NCBI GenBank assembly: GCA_900318885.1
Contig: ONMN01000004.1
Span: 1-64,000 of the forward strand
Reading direction: 5' to 3'
DNA: 64,000 nucleotides
From: an uncultured Prevotellaceae bacterium
GTDB lineage: Bacteria; Bacteroidota; Bacteroidia; Bacteroidales; Bacteroidaceae
The notes under the pieces were generated by a model. That model had not been told where the DNA came from, did not search any database, and saw only the letters and a program-made list of their open reading frames with translations. Shown piece after piece: positions 15,248 through 24,540 of the stretch. The position numbers and the translations under genes were made by a program. Positions within the stretch are counted from its first letter, which is position 1, and each line of letters begins with the position of its first letter.

Positions 15248-16336
15248 AGACAATGCAGGGGTGACGAACATCACAGAGCCTTCGGCGTTGTTTTGGAACT
15301 CAGGTTCGTAGTCATCGCCTGCTGACGCTTCGGGCGTAGCTGGGGCCACATAGAGAGGAGAATCTTTGAAGGCTTCCAGGGCCTTTTCATCGAGGTCTGG
15401 CTGGTGCGTCTGAAGATACTCTGAGAGGTCGGTCACACAGCGCACAGCCTCGTTGTGTGCAGCCGTGCGACGGGCATCATCGACCTTGATAACCTTGGTA
15501 CGCTCTTCGAGGTGACGGGCCACACATTTGCGCAATTTATGAATTAATCGATTCATCAATTTATCATCGGTGCCCTTGGTGGCCACCTCTATGAGATAGT
15601 CGATGAAGTCCTCACCAAAGATAGGCCCTAAGACATCCTCCTGAATAGTACGAAGGTCAGGGAGCATCTGAATGAACTTCTCGCGGGAGTCGTAGATATC
15701 GAGATATTCCTGAAGCACGGTAGCAGAGGGAATGGCGAGACCAGCTGCGAGGTAGAAGAAACGGCTCTCCTTCCACTTCTCGGCTATCTCTTTCTTCTCG
15801 GCAGCTGCGACGGCTTCGGGTGAGTCGGCATCATCAGGCAACGGTTCGGGTGACGGGTCGGGCATGGCAGCAACATCCTTCGTCCACTGTTCCAGGAGCA
15901 CCAACAAACGATTAACGGCAGCATGGGCCTCCGTGATACAAGTGGTTTTATAGTCGCGCACGGCTTCGCGGTCGGCCTTACCATAGTCATCAGCAGTAGC
16001 CATATTCACGCCAGATCCATTAACGCTGACAGCCTGGATATTTACGCTTCGGCCCAAAGCATCAAAAGTGACGACACGCTGGGCAACAGTCAGCAGACGG
16101 GCGTATGGTGGGAGTGTAGCGCCGTCGGTCACTTGCTTAATAAACTCAGAGATACCATCATCGCCACTGCGAAGCGTCTGGTAATACTCCACGAGGGAGT
16201 CGTAGAGTGGCTGACCCAACTTCTCTAAAAGGAAGTCCTGTTCGCTACTATCGAGGAAACCCATAATGGACTCGATGTGATCAATAGCATTTGCCGGAGA
16301 ATAGAGACGGAGCTCTTCGGTGGTAGATATTAACAT
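15245..16336 (-). CDS. DUF6712-like phage structural protein (363 aa)
   Basis: Resembles DUF6712 proteins of Bacteroidetes phages, which are virion-associated; the match is from memory. The start MLISTTEELRLYSPAN at 16336 is preferred to a GTG at 16360 because the GTG overlaps the promoter -7 box. The protein is mostly helical, has a Pro/Glu/Asp-rich insert near 170-190 and ends in an acidic tail. It is the first gene of a late unit that continues through the tail-tip genes. Confidence 0.65.
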   Translation of the reverse strand: MLISTTEELRLYSPANAIDHIESIMGFLDSSEQDFLLEKLGQPLYDSLVEYYQTLRSGDDGISEFIKQVTDGATLPPYARLLTVAQRVVTFDALGRSVNIQAVSVNGSGVNMATADDYGKADREAVRDYKTTCITEAHAAVNRLLVLLEQWTKDVAAMPDPSPEPLPDDADSPEAVAAAEKKEIAEKWKESRFFYLAAGLAIPSATVLQEYLDIYDSREKFIQMLPDLRTIQEDVLGPIFGEDFIDYLIEVATKGTDDKLMNRLIHKLRKCVARHLEERTKVIKVDDARRTAAHNEAVRCVTDLSEYLQTHQPDLDEKALEAFKDSPLYVAPATPEASAGDDYEPEFQNNAEGSVMFVTPALS

Positions 16337-16359
16337 GATATAAAACGTTTTATTTGCCA

Positions 16360-16396
16360 CAAAATTAAAAAGTCACGGCCATAAGGTCGTGACAAT
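16360..16396 (-). promoter_or_regulatory. Late-class promoter of the tail-tip operon
   Basis: ATTGTCACG on the minus strand and TAATTTTG exactly 25 nt after ATTG. The spacer also carries an inverted copy, so GTCACG...CGTGAC forms a 9-bp imperfect palindrome at 16372-16393. Confidence 0.75.
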
Positions 16397-16419
16397 TTCA
16401 AATGCGAAAGCCCGATATT

Positions 16420-17106
16420 TTACTTCTGGAGGTACTTCAGGATGCCTTCGACATGAAGGCGTTCGATGGCATGCTTACCGGCATCAGACAATAGAAACTC
16501 CACATCGCGCTTGTTATCCTGGAAGAGATTTTCCGTCAGGACTGCGGGACAGTTGGTGTGAGTAAGCACATAGAGGTTAGCTTCGTAGTCGCGATCGCCA
16601 TCGCTCTTATCCATACGAATAGGAGTCTGGTTCTGTCCGTACTCACCACGCAGTTTACCATTGCTGACAATCTGCACATACTCGCGAAGGTTGGTGATGG
16701 CAGCATCATAGAGACATTCAGCGAGGTTGTCGGCCTTCGTCTTACCAGGCGACGTATAGGCAGCCCAGCCACCGGCACCATGCCACTTACCATCAGCACC
16801 AGCAGCATTGAGGTGGACGCTCACATAGATGCAATCATACTGTTTACACAAATCGTTGACCAGACGGCAGCGCATGGAGAGCTCACGCGACTGTTCGAGT
16901 TTGACATCCTTCGTCTGAAGGTTCTGAGGCAGGTAGCCGTCCTCGTAGTCGATGGCGACATTGTAACCATAACTGCGTAACTTAGCTGCTATACCTTGGA
17001 TCCTCTCACGGCAATAGACTGCCTCACGAATGGAACCATCAGGCGCACACTTGCCAGGTGTACTGAGCAGGTGCGGCGTACCAAGAATAATCATTGTTTG
17101 TTTCAT
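16420..17106 (-). CDS. N-acetylmuramoyl-L-alanine amidase, endolysin (228 aa)
   Basis: Amidase_3 fold. It hydrolyses the amide between N-acetylmuramic acid and L-alanine in peptidoglycan at the end of infection. Candidate zinc ligands are H12 (GTPHLL), E28 (REAVY) and H98 (VSVHLNA), and the catalytic glutamate is E192 (LTENLFQ). It covers the catalytic domain only, with no signal peptide, so it needs the holin at 4604-5173 for export. It lies 27 nt after the BRO gene and directly upstream of a late promoter. Confidence 0.93.
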   Translation of the reverse strand: MKQTMIILGTPHLLSTPGKCAPDGSIREAVYCRERIQGIAAKLRSYGYNVAIDYEDGYLPQNLQTKDVKLEQSRELSMRCRLVNDLCKQYDCIYVSVHLNAAGADGKWHGAGGWAAYTSPGKTKADNLAECLYDAAITNLREYVQIVSNGKLRGEYGQNQTPIRMDKSDGDRDYEANLYVLTHTNCPAVLTENLFQDNKRDVEFLLSDAGKHAIERLHVEGILKYLQK

Positions 17107-17133
17107 AGATTGATGAATTTATGAAGTTATGAA

Positions 17134-17904
17134 TTAATTATGAAGGAACTTATTAATGAAGTATTGCTGTCCCTTGGGCGTAACCTTCGTAACAAAGTGA
17201 CTGGCCATTTCGCCATTCTCGGAATGCACGCCTTCATCGACAAAGAACAAACCCATTTCAGAGTAACGCTGCATAGGCATATTAGAGAGCGTGAGATACT
17301 TGTTATCGCGAAGCCAACAGTACAGACGCTTCTCGCCAATATCGTAGCCATTCTGCTGAAGGAGTTTGGCCATGTCGCGTACCAGAATGTTCGTCTTACT
17401 ACCAACGACGGCATCTGCAAAGACCACCTTCGGGCGCTGATCTTCCAACTGCTGTTGCTGTTGTTTGTTCACCAGTTCCAAACGCTCCTTTTCTTCCTCA
17501 GCCTGGACTACCATCATTGCCAGCTGCTTGCGCGACAGTTGCTCGATGGAGTAGGAGCCAGTACGACGAATGGCAGGCAACACATCAGACGTAATCCAGC
17601 GTTTGAACTGTTTGGCCTGCGGTAGTGTTGAACCAAGAACCAAAGAATACATTCCTGATTCATTGACAAACGAAACCGACACGACCTGCACAGCATCTGT
17701 ACCGTCTGCCTTTTTGCCAGTAACTACCCCTATGTCGCGTTTTGCTACGTCGGGGTCATCAACATGTTTTGCAAGTGCATCACGCCCATTCTTATAGCCC
17801 AGCGCACGACAAAGATCCATCGCACAGAACTCCGGATTGTCGAATGACCCTGCTGTGCGGATTTCACCAAACTGCGGATGATTGAAAACCTGAATATTAT
17901 CCAT
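17134..17904 (-). CDS. BRO/ANT-type phage antirepressor (256 aa)
   Basis: Residues 1-115 are a BRO-N domain: FNHPQFGEIRTA, CAMDLCRALGYKN, then the conserved QAKQFKRWITSDVLPAIRRTGSY. A glutamine-rich helix follows at about 120-155, and a KilAC/ANT C-terminal domain from about 160 to 250 (FADAVVGSKTNILVRDMAKLLQQNG). Such proteins antagonise phage or host repressors. It sits between small accessory genes and the amidase, inside a late-expressed region, which is odd for a lysogeny switch. Confidence 0.92.
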   Translation of the reverse strand: MDNIQVFNHPQFGEIRTAGSFDNPEFCAMDLCRALGYKNGRDALAKHVDDPDVAKRDIGVVTGKKADGTDAVQVVSVSFVNESGMYSLVLGSTLPQAKQFKRWITSDVLPAIRRTGSYSIEQLSRKQLAMMVVQAEEEKERLELVNKQQQQQLEDQRPKVVFADAVVGSKTNILVRDMAKLLQQNGYDIGEKRLYCWLRDNKYLTLSNMPMQRYSEMGLFFVDEGVHSENGEMASHFVTKVTPKGQQYFINKFLHN

Positions 17905-17935
17905 AATCGGGGAATTTAGGAGTTATCGGGGAAAA

Positions 17936-18259
17936 TTATTGTTTTTTCAACCAGGCAAATGATTTTCGCTTTTCGAGATAGTCCGCTTCGTGAGCATGAG
18001 CATAGGCTTCGCGCTCAAAGCAGACATTACGATAGGCATCATCCCATTTCCATCGTTTCAGGAATTGCCAGACAAACGACAGGATATAGATAGGCAGGAA
18101 GAAAATGTAGAGACATTCCTTCCATTGGAGAGAATGAATCATTTCATGCCGGATGTTATAATCATACATCACAGCATTCTTACGAACAAAACACAGATTA
18201 CCTATGCACATTGCCTTATATCCCTTAAACGGGATGATATTGTTATAAATGAACTTCAT
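17936..18259 (-). CDS. Small HEMIH-motif membrane-associated protein (107 aa)
   Basis: Contains HEMIH at residues about 38-42, an HExxH zinc-metalloprotease signature, followed by a hydrophobic segment at about 51-68 and later a conserved ERE. The layout, HExxH plus a downstream Glu in a short membrane-anchored protein, recalls minimal M48/M56-like peptidases seen in Bacteroidetes mobile elements, but the domain is very short and activity is unproven. It ends 31 nt before the BRO gene. Alternative: a structural protein in which HEMIH is chance. Confidence 0.65.
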   Translation of the reverse strand: MKFIYNNIIPFKGYKAMCIGNLCFVRKNAVMYDYNIRHEMIHSLQWKECLYIFFLPIYILSFVWQFLKRWKWDDAYRNVCFEREAYAHAHEADYLEKRKSFAWLKKQ

Positions 18260-18261
18260 AC

Positions 18262-18546
18262 CTATTCCTCCTTATTTTCAGATTCAGGTTCAGCCAACAT
18301 TTCAGCAATAGCATCAATGTAACAGGGAGGAAGATCACTACTATACATCTTTATGAGTTCAACCTCCTCCGGTGTATATTCCGTTTCACTGTTACCCTTG
18401 AAAATCTTGTTAGCAAGAGCACGAGCCAACATACCACTCTGCTGTGTATAGATAAAGTCGGCAAATGACTTTCTAATACTCTTAATCTCTCCATGTGTTC
18501 TGGCCACATCAGAGAAAATCATTACTTCATCAAAATTAATCTTCAT
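18262..18546 (-). CDS. Hypothetical small protein (94 aa)
   Basis: The start at 18546 (MKINFDEVMIF) is chosen because the longer in-frame start at 18609 would overlap the end of the fibre gene. The protein is acidic and helical, with no membrane segment. It is separated by 16 nt from the 1425-residue fibre gene and by 2 nt from the HEMIH gene. The position right after a fibre suggests a fibre chaperone, which is a guess. Confidence 0.65.
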   Translation of the reverse strand: MKINFDEVMIFSDVARTHGEIKSIRKSFADFIYTQQSGMLARALANKIFKGNSETEYTPEEVELIKMYSSDLPPCYIDAIAEMLAEPESENKEE

Positions 18547-18562
18547 AATCGTATCGTTTAAA

Positions 18563-21500
18563 TTAATCCAAATGTCCCATGATAAAGGCATTGAAGTTGC
18601 TACCGTCATAGGTGATGAGCAAATGACAGGTATCTCCTTCCGCCATACCCAAACCGCCAGTCATGTCCCCATAATCATCTGGATTCCTCATGTGCGGACA
18701 GTTGGCACCATAAGATGCGCTTCTGTAACCAAATAGAGTAAATGAGCTTCCTGATGCACCTACCACATACAAATCAAAGGCGAATTTCGTCGAATTACTA
18801 ACACCAAGGAAATTGCGACACGCTGACAAAGTGGGCAAATAGCATGTACCGTATGTACCTCTTACCAATACATATTTACCCTTATTGGGGTCAATCGTAT
18901 TCACTGTGTTTGATGGTGTGAAATCGTTCAACTGGTGGCCTACGATATGCCCGTTCAATACACCATGACCAGTACCGGCATAAGCATAGTTTCTATCTGC
19001 ATTCTTGGCAGAAAGAATCATTGCATAGTTCGCTCCAAGACCCCAATAGTTATTCTGATCTTCATTCTCAAAACGAGCGACCGCACGTAAACCAGAGGAA
19101 GCAGGCAGAACATTACCGCCAATACCTGCAAATGCTTTTCGAGAATCATTCCTGAAGATAACATAAGCATCATTCGTAAACGGGTCGTTGGTCAAACCAG
19201 TACCACTGACTTTAAATCCTGCTATGGTTCCACTCTGCACCGTTATATTATTGAACGTACCAGCGTTAGCTGTCACATTACCATCAGCATCAACCACAAA
19301 GTTGTTATTCTTACTCTTTATCTGAGTAGGAATAAGGTTCTCTACAATAATCTCTTCAGCCAATAATAAATCCGTAGCGACGAACTTCAGATAGTTCGCT
19401 TTCTCCCAATGAGATGTGTCATTATATGGCTGAGTAGTAGATGTATATCCTGCACTCGAAGTACGCTTTTTCATACGCCAGTACGTCATAGAACCAGATG
19501 CAGACTCTTTTGCACGGACTACATGACGAACACCTGTACCACCGCCATAATAATAGGTTGTTCCGCTAACCCAATTACCAACATACACATGCTGGATATC
19601 ATCAGCCATACGGTCGTCAGAATTTTCGATCCATTCCGTCGCCATAGAATTACGCTCCAACTTCGGCATACAAAGCCAAACCTGGTTATACGACGTGTTA
19701 GAACTCTCCGGAATCAAGCGGAACAATACTTTTTGCTCTGCACTTATACTTGACTTTGTACGGAAAGTAACACTATGGCGTACCCACGAAGTCGTAATCT
19801 TTACTTTCCAGTTCACAACACCATCAGAAGGTGTTGACGACTGTAATACGCCATCAATATAGAAAGCCTGGTTGGTATCAATACAAGAGGGGTAGATGTA
19901 TGTTGACAAATTACCATAACCACTGGTATAACCTTTTACATAAAACGAGAAAGTGTACCACTGGCTCGTAGTAATCTTTTTAATACCATCAGTAGCTGTC
20001 TGATAGATAATCTGCTGAAGGATCTCCTTATATGTCAACTTATCCGTACCATAAGCAGTCTTATCATAATATGAATTTTGACCATCCAATGTTACGTTAG
20101 TTTTTATCTCACCAGCACCACTTTCAGCAGGGGTACTCTGACCACTAACAGGCGAGTACTGGTTTCTAACCGTCCAAGCCTCCATCTGACCATCAGAAGC
20201 AAATGCAGTGTCTTGAAGAAGGTTGGCACAAACACCCATATCTATTTGTGCTACTAATCTTATTTCTACAGTTGTAGAATTAGTTTTAGTGTAAGACGTT
20301 ACCTTCTTTTCCCAAAGATAATTTTTGGGAGGGTTAGATTGACTACTAAGTTTTTCTGGGACGTAAGTAGTATTACCATCCGTATAAGAAGCCCAGCTGC
20401 TATCACTTGAAGAAGGTGCGCTAAAAGTCGGTGTAAACATTCGATAAAGCGAAACAGCCTCAATACCATTACCACCATCACCCTTCTTACCATCAGAAAT
20501 GACAGGGACAGTTTCTTTGTCAATAAGGGTATAGTTACCTATATTCGAAACATAGAAAGAGGTGGCAGATGCAGTACAGATAATAAACTCTACGGCATCG
20601 TAGGTAGTAACATCAAGGGCCGTCAGAGAATGACTGCTATCAGAACGATAATAGTCATAGCGGAAATAAGTACCCTCCCATGACTGATCGCTACGGGTGC
20701 GACGACGATAATAAATGTAGTACTTACTATCAATACGCGAAGTAGCATTTTCAACAGAGGTAATCGTACCTCCGTTATTCTTCTTATAGCCACACGTCAG
20801 TTCGAAAGTAGTAGGGCTATACCCACCGGCATCTGTACGCCCGATATTAATTTCACTGACGCTGGGCATCAAGTTATAAAGAATGGCATTTTCACCCTTT
20901 CCACCAGGACGGATGCCATTCATGGTCAGTACCAAGTCAGCAGTACGGTCGGCACCATCGATGGTAGATTTAACCGTAATAGTGATATTCGTAGAAGTGA
21001 TAGACGTACCGGACTTGATATAGATCTTCACCTTAGCAGACGTAGTGCCAAGACCAGTAACAACAGCCTTATAGGTAACTGCTGGAGTAGGAGAGCCTTC
21101 GGCGGCATAATCAGACCCCAATTCATAACTACCAATCTTACAAACAATACCACCAGAACTCTTGATAGTCTGCTTGGTATTTCCCTTATAGAAACACACA
21201 TTGGTCTCAATATACTGCTCGCTGGTAGTCTTACCATCAGCATCACAGGCAACTGAGTCCATTTCATTGTCGAGGTCGGCCACATAAGGAGAAGTTCCGT
21301 CCTCTACGAGTTTACGCTGCTCACTCCATTCAGAGGCGGCAATCTTATCGGTCGTACCCGTGCCAACAGCTGTTGCCTGAATAACCCAGCAAGGATGACC
21401 GTCTGTAGAAGGAATGTTCTGCGACCAACCAGCCAAAGGATTGGTACCAGAACCAGTCAAAGCACCCGTAGAGAAAGTATAAGTCAACTCTGCCGTCGGC

Positions 21501-22840
21501 TTATCAGGAGCCGTTGCACCACGCTTATAGAGGAATACGGGTGCAATGTGCATACCATCCTTATTATACAAGACAGGCGAGCTCCATTCGTTAGCCGCAA
21601 TGGTATCAGTATCGCTGCTGCTATAAGCCGTGGCCACGATAATATATAGCGGATTGCCATCATTGGCTGGTACGGTCTGAGACCAACTGTTAAAGCCATC
21701 ACCCGTGAGTTTTCCTGTTGAGAAGGTATAGGTCAACGTACCGGTAGGCTTATCACTGGCTGTCAGGGCCGTAGCACTACGACGGAAAAGTTGTACGGTG
21801 GCAGTATTATCACCAGCCTTACTAATCTGATGGGCAATACACACACCTGAGAGGTTGCCAGAGGCATTAGTACAACGGTAGGTAGCCGTATGACCATTGT
21901 GTGTATCGGTAGCCGTACCAACAACCGTAAAGAGGTCGCCCTTACGGGCTCCGTTACGAATGCTGCTGGTGTCAGTGAAAGTATCACTATGACCTATCAC
22001 ACCATAACCAGGATCAGTATTCCACTGAGCTTCTGTGAAATTATTACGCTGAACAGAGCAAACGATACCATAGCCACGTTCATTCTGACGGACTACAGGC
22101 ACATCCTCGATATCGATGATATTAGCATCCGCAATACCACCAACGGTAGTTGCAGACGACATCACAAACTCTATGGCTGCATAGGTATCAGAGTTATTCA
22201 CCTTGATACCGCTCTTGGTCATCTGGGTGTAACTGCCATAAGTACCATCGGCATTCTTTATACGATAGTAGATGTAATAGCGACTATCAATGTTGGTATG
22301 CTGATTGTCGCCCTTACCATTAACGGTAGTAACCGTGCCATCCTGATTCTTAACATAGCCGCAATAGACATACATTGAATCAGGGATGAGCACATTACTA
22401 TCGTTGCGGACGAAGGGAATCTCAGAGAGCGATGGCAGCAGATTATAGGTGGCTCCGGATTTATCGGTCACAAGTGTAAAGTCGGCGCTGTAAGAATGTC
22501 CGTTATAGGTAAGCGTGATTTTCTTCACATAACGGGCATCACTGACTGTAGTACCTTTTGCAAAAGACCATGTGTAGGTGACTTCACCATCAGCAATATT
22601 GACGGTTGGCGTGACACCCGCAATGACCATAGAAGCAGCAGGTGTCGGCGTGATACCCGACGGAATAATACCTGCACCTTTGATAATGCGGGCCGTCGTG
22701 CTCACATCAGTCTTTGACGTAACTTTACCATTGGCATCGACGGGAACAGCGTCCATCTGATTGGTGAGGTCGCAAACGAATGCGTCCTCACCTTGCTTCA
22801 GGGCCGTCAATGCGAAATTATTCGATATAACCGGATTCAT
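18563..22840 (-). CDS. Large tail fibre protein with internal repeats (1425 aa)
   Basis: Begins with the NNFALTALKQGEDAF anchor shared with two other tail genes. Two long related modules start near residues 21 and 517 (VCDLTNQMDAV / VADLDNEMDSV) and each contains YNLxPSxSEI and IDSxYYIYYR. Two LTYTFSTG units lie near 365 and 451. Residues about 900-1050 resemble carbohydrate-binding beta-sandwiches. The end, after FVVDADGNVTANAGTFNNI, is a fibre-tip-like domain. It probably binds the host surface. It is followed by three accessory genes and then the amidase. Confidence 0.8.
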   Translation of the reverse strand: MNPVISNNFALTALKQGEDAFVCDLTNQMDAVPVDANGKVTSKTDVSTTARIIKGAGIIPSGITPTPAASMVIAGVTPTVNIADGEVTYTWSFAKGTTVSDARYVKKITLTYNGHSYSADFTLVTDKSGATYNLLPSLSEIPFVRNDSNVLIPDSMYVYCGYVKNQDGTVTTVNGKGDNQHTNIDSRYYIYYRIKNADGTYGSYTQMTKSGIKVNNSDTYAAIEFVMSSATTVGGIADANIIDIEDVPVVRQNERGYGIVCSVQRNNFTEAQWNTDPGYGVIGHSDTFTDTSSIRNGARKGDLFTVVGTATDTHNGHTATYRCTNASGNLSGVCIAHQISKAGDNTATVQLFRRSATALTASDKPTGTLTYTFSTGKLTGDGFNSWSQTVPANDGNPLYIIVATAYSSSDTDTIAANEWSSPVLYNKDGMHIAPVFLYKRGATAPDKPTAELTYTFSTGALTGSGTNPLAGWSQNIPSTDGHPCWVIQATAVGTGTTDKIAASEWSEQRKLVEDGTSPYVADLDNEMDSVACDADGKTTSEQYIETNVCFYKGNTKQTIKSSGGIVCKIGSYELGSDYAAEGSPTPAVTYKAVVTGLGTTSAKVKIYIKSGTSITSTNITITVKSTIDGADRTADLVLTMNGIRPGGKGENAILYNLMPSVSEINIGRTDAGGYSPTTFELTCGYKKNNGGTITSVENATSRIDSKYYIYYRRRTRSDQSWEGTYFRYDYYRSDSSHSLTALDVTTYDAVEFIICTASATSFYVSNIGNYTLIDKETVPVISDGKKGDGGNGIEAVSLYRMFTPTFSAPSSSDSSWASYTDGNTTYVPEKLSSQSNPPKNYLWEKKVTSYTKTNSTTVEIRLVAQIDMGVCANLLQDTAFASDGQMEAWTVRNQYSPVSGQSTPAESGAGEIKTNVTLDGQNSYYDKTAYGTDKLTYKEILQQIIYQTATDGIKKITTSQWYTFSFYVKGYTSGYGNLSTYIYPSCIDTNQAFYIDGVLQSSTPSDGVVNWKVKITTSWVRHSVTFRTKSSISAEQKVLFRLIPESSNTSYNQVWLCMPKLERNSMATEWIENSDDRMADDIQHVYVGNWVSGTTYYYGGGTGVRHVVRAKESASGSMTYWRMKKRTSSAGYTSTTQPYNDTSHWEKANYLKFVATDLLLAEEIIVENLIPTQIKSKNNNFVVDADGNVTANAGTFNNITVQSGTIAGFKVSGTGLTNDPFTNDAYVIFRNDSRKAFAGIGGNVLPASSGLRAVARFENEDQNNYWGLGANYAMILSAKNADRNYAYAGTGHGVLNGHIVGHQLNDFTPSNTVNTIDPNKGKYVLVRGTYGTCYLPTLSACRNFLGVSNSTKFAFDLYVVGASGSSFTLFGYRSASYGANCPHMRNPDDYGDMTGGLGMAEGDTCHLLITYDGSNFNAFIMGHLD

Positions 22841-22845
22841 CTTCG

Positions 22846-22879
22846 AAATTGAAAATTGAGAATTGAGAATTGAGAATTA
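22846..22879. repeat. AATTGAA heptad repeat, copy 4
   Basis: Units of AATTGA(G/A) fill the 52-nt gap between the two fibre genes. Here the repeat ends 13 nt before the stop codon of the upstream gene. Confidence 0.7.
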
Positions 22880-22892
22880 GGGCAGCGCCTTG

Positions 22893-23990
22893 TTATTGCG
22901 CTGTCACGATACCCATAATCTTATAGCCGTTCTGGGCCACGAAATCATAACCGATGGTGACAGATCCCTTATGGTTGGTAACTGTCATCGACGGGCCTCC
23001 GGATATCTCACCCTGATTACCGTTATACAACTTCAGACCGAAGGTATTGTAGGCCGTATTGATAGCTGTAGAATCCTCCATCGTAGCTACCCATGCCGTC
23101 ACGATGACGCTCTCACCAGGCGACAGCTGACCACTGAAATCGCTGTTGCTACCATTCATCGAGATATAGAGATATTCTGGATCCTGCGTATCATCGATAG
23201 AGGCAAAAGCAGAAGTCACCTTATTGGTATGAGCCGAGTCAGTGAAGAAATCGACACGGATGACCAGATTATCCGTTACATCGGACTCCGTGAAGGTCAA
23301 CTGCTTCTTATCGGCTGAGTTAGAAATCTCGGTACCAGTACCGGCATCGTACCACTTACAGAACCACGAGGCAGGTGCGCGTCCGCTGTCATCATAAAGC
23401 GAAGCCTTAATGGTGACACTGCTACCAGCACCCGTCTTTGCAGAGATAATGGCAGACTCAGGCGACAGCAGACCGAGATAGCCCTGCGTACTCATTTCAG
23501 CAATCTTCACGTCAACCGAACACATCGGGAACTGAAGCTGCTTACCATTGAGTTCGACAGAACCCTGATAACTGATGCTGTCGAGGTCGGTGTTACCCTC
23601 AGAAGCGAGGTTGGATATAATAGTCAGTTCCTCTACCAGGACATCGACACCGCCCAATTCTACGGTCGTCGTACCCAAATGGAAGAGCGGGTCGTTGGCA
23701 GAATCCTTGAAATTGGTGGACTTGCCATCAGCACCAAACTGAATCTGGATATCGTTGTAGTACCACTTAGCCTGGAATATCTGATTTTTACTCATATATA
23801 CCGAGCCACGACGGATGACCGGATAAAGCGACGGACGGGTAGAGGCATCACCCTTCCAATCGGGAACAGCTGTGCCACTACGGGGATTGAAATTCTGCGA
23901 GAGCGATCCGTTGATACGAAGAGAGCCCTGTACGGTAATACCCTCCTGAAGTGCCGTAATCGCGAAATGGTTGGATATTGAATTTGGCAT
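22893..23990 (-). CDS. Tail fibre protein (365 aa)
   Basis: Starts MPNSISNHFAITALQEG, the tail-attachment signature also found at 18563-22840 and, shorter, at 9359-12001. Residues 20-130 describe a beta-rich base, and the remainder is Ig-like beta segments with many Ser/Thr/Asp residues. The ATG at 23990 is chosen over an in-frame TTG nine nt upstream. It lies between the 169-residue membrane protein and the large fibre gene; the shared N-termini suggest both fibres dock on the same tail site. Confidence 0.8.
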   Translation of the reverse strand: MPNSISNHFAITALQEGITVQGSLRINGSLSQNFNPRSGTAVPDWKGDASTRPSLYPVIRRGSVYMSKNQIFQAKWYYNDIQIQFGADGKSTNFKDSANDPLFHLGTTTVELGGVDVLVEELTIISNLASEGNTDLDSISYQGSVELNGKQLQFPMCSVDVKIAEMSTQGYLGLLSPESAIISAKTGAGSSVTIKASLYDDSGRAPASWFCKWYDAGTGTEISNSADKKQLTFTESDVTDNLVIRVDFFTDSAHTNKVTSAFASIDDTQDPEYLYISMNGSNSDFSGQLSPGESVIVTAWVATMEDSTAINTAYNTFGLKLYNGNQGEISGGPSMTVTNHKGSVTIGYDFVAQNGYKIMGIVTAQ

Positions 23991-24009
23991 AATAGACAAA
24001 ATTTAGGAG

Positions 24010-24519
24010 TTACAAAAGAATGATCAGGATAGCACCTATCACTGTGATAAAACAGCAAAGCTCTGAGAGGAGTACATTTTTACCATCGACCGTGCGCCCC
24101 ATCCATCCTTCAGGTTGAATGTAACTGCTGCCTGCAAGGAACAGGAAAAATCCCCAGAAGGCTATCCAGTCGAGATACATAATGGCCACACACACCTGCG
24201 AAAAAACACCAGCAGCGATACCGAGAATATTGTGGAGTGTATTGCGCTCGTTCTTTACAAGCGGCATAGCACCGACGAACAGCAGACAGGCGATAGTAAG
24301 GAATGCCAGAAAGCGGAAATTGTCAGGCATGGCCTCTATGAAGGCAGGAGCCATCGTAAAGGTAACGGCCCACATCCATACAATCCACACCCACTGCCAG
24401 GGCTTCGGGAGGTTATACACCAGCGAAGAAATACTCTCCGGCAGCTGCTTATGCCTCCAAATGGTCACACCCACATAGAGTATGACCAGGAGGCATGAGA
24501 TTAGCAGACTGTAAATCAT
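24010..24519 (-). CDS. Integral membrane protein, five predicted helices (169 aa)
   Basis: Hydrophobic segments lie at about 2-20, 41-60, 68-86, 98-120 and 148-168, with short polar loops. I do not recognise the family and see no catalytic motif. It lies in the fibre region between the 227-residue protein and a fibre gene. Membrane proteins inside phage fibre operons are often lysis or superinfection-exclusion factors, but nothing in the sequence decides. Confidence 0.75.
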   Translation of the reverse strand: MIYSLLISCLLVILYVGVTIWRHKQLPESISSLVYNLPKPWQWVWIVWMWAVTFTMAPAFIEAMPDNFRFLAFLTIACLLFVGAMPLVKNERNTLHNILGIAAGVFSQVCVAIMYLDWIAFWGFFLFLAGSSYIQPEGWMGRTVDGKNVLLSELCCFITVIGAILIILL

Positions 24520-24540
24520 ATCCTTTGAATAAGGTTAGGA

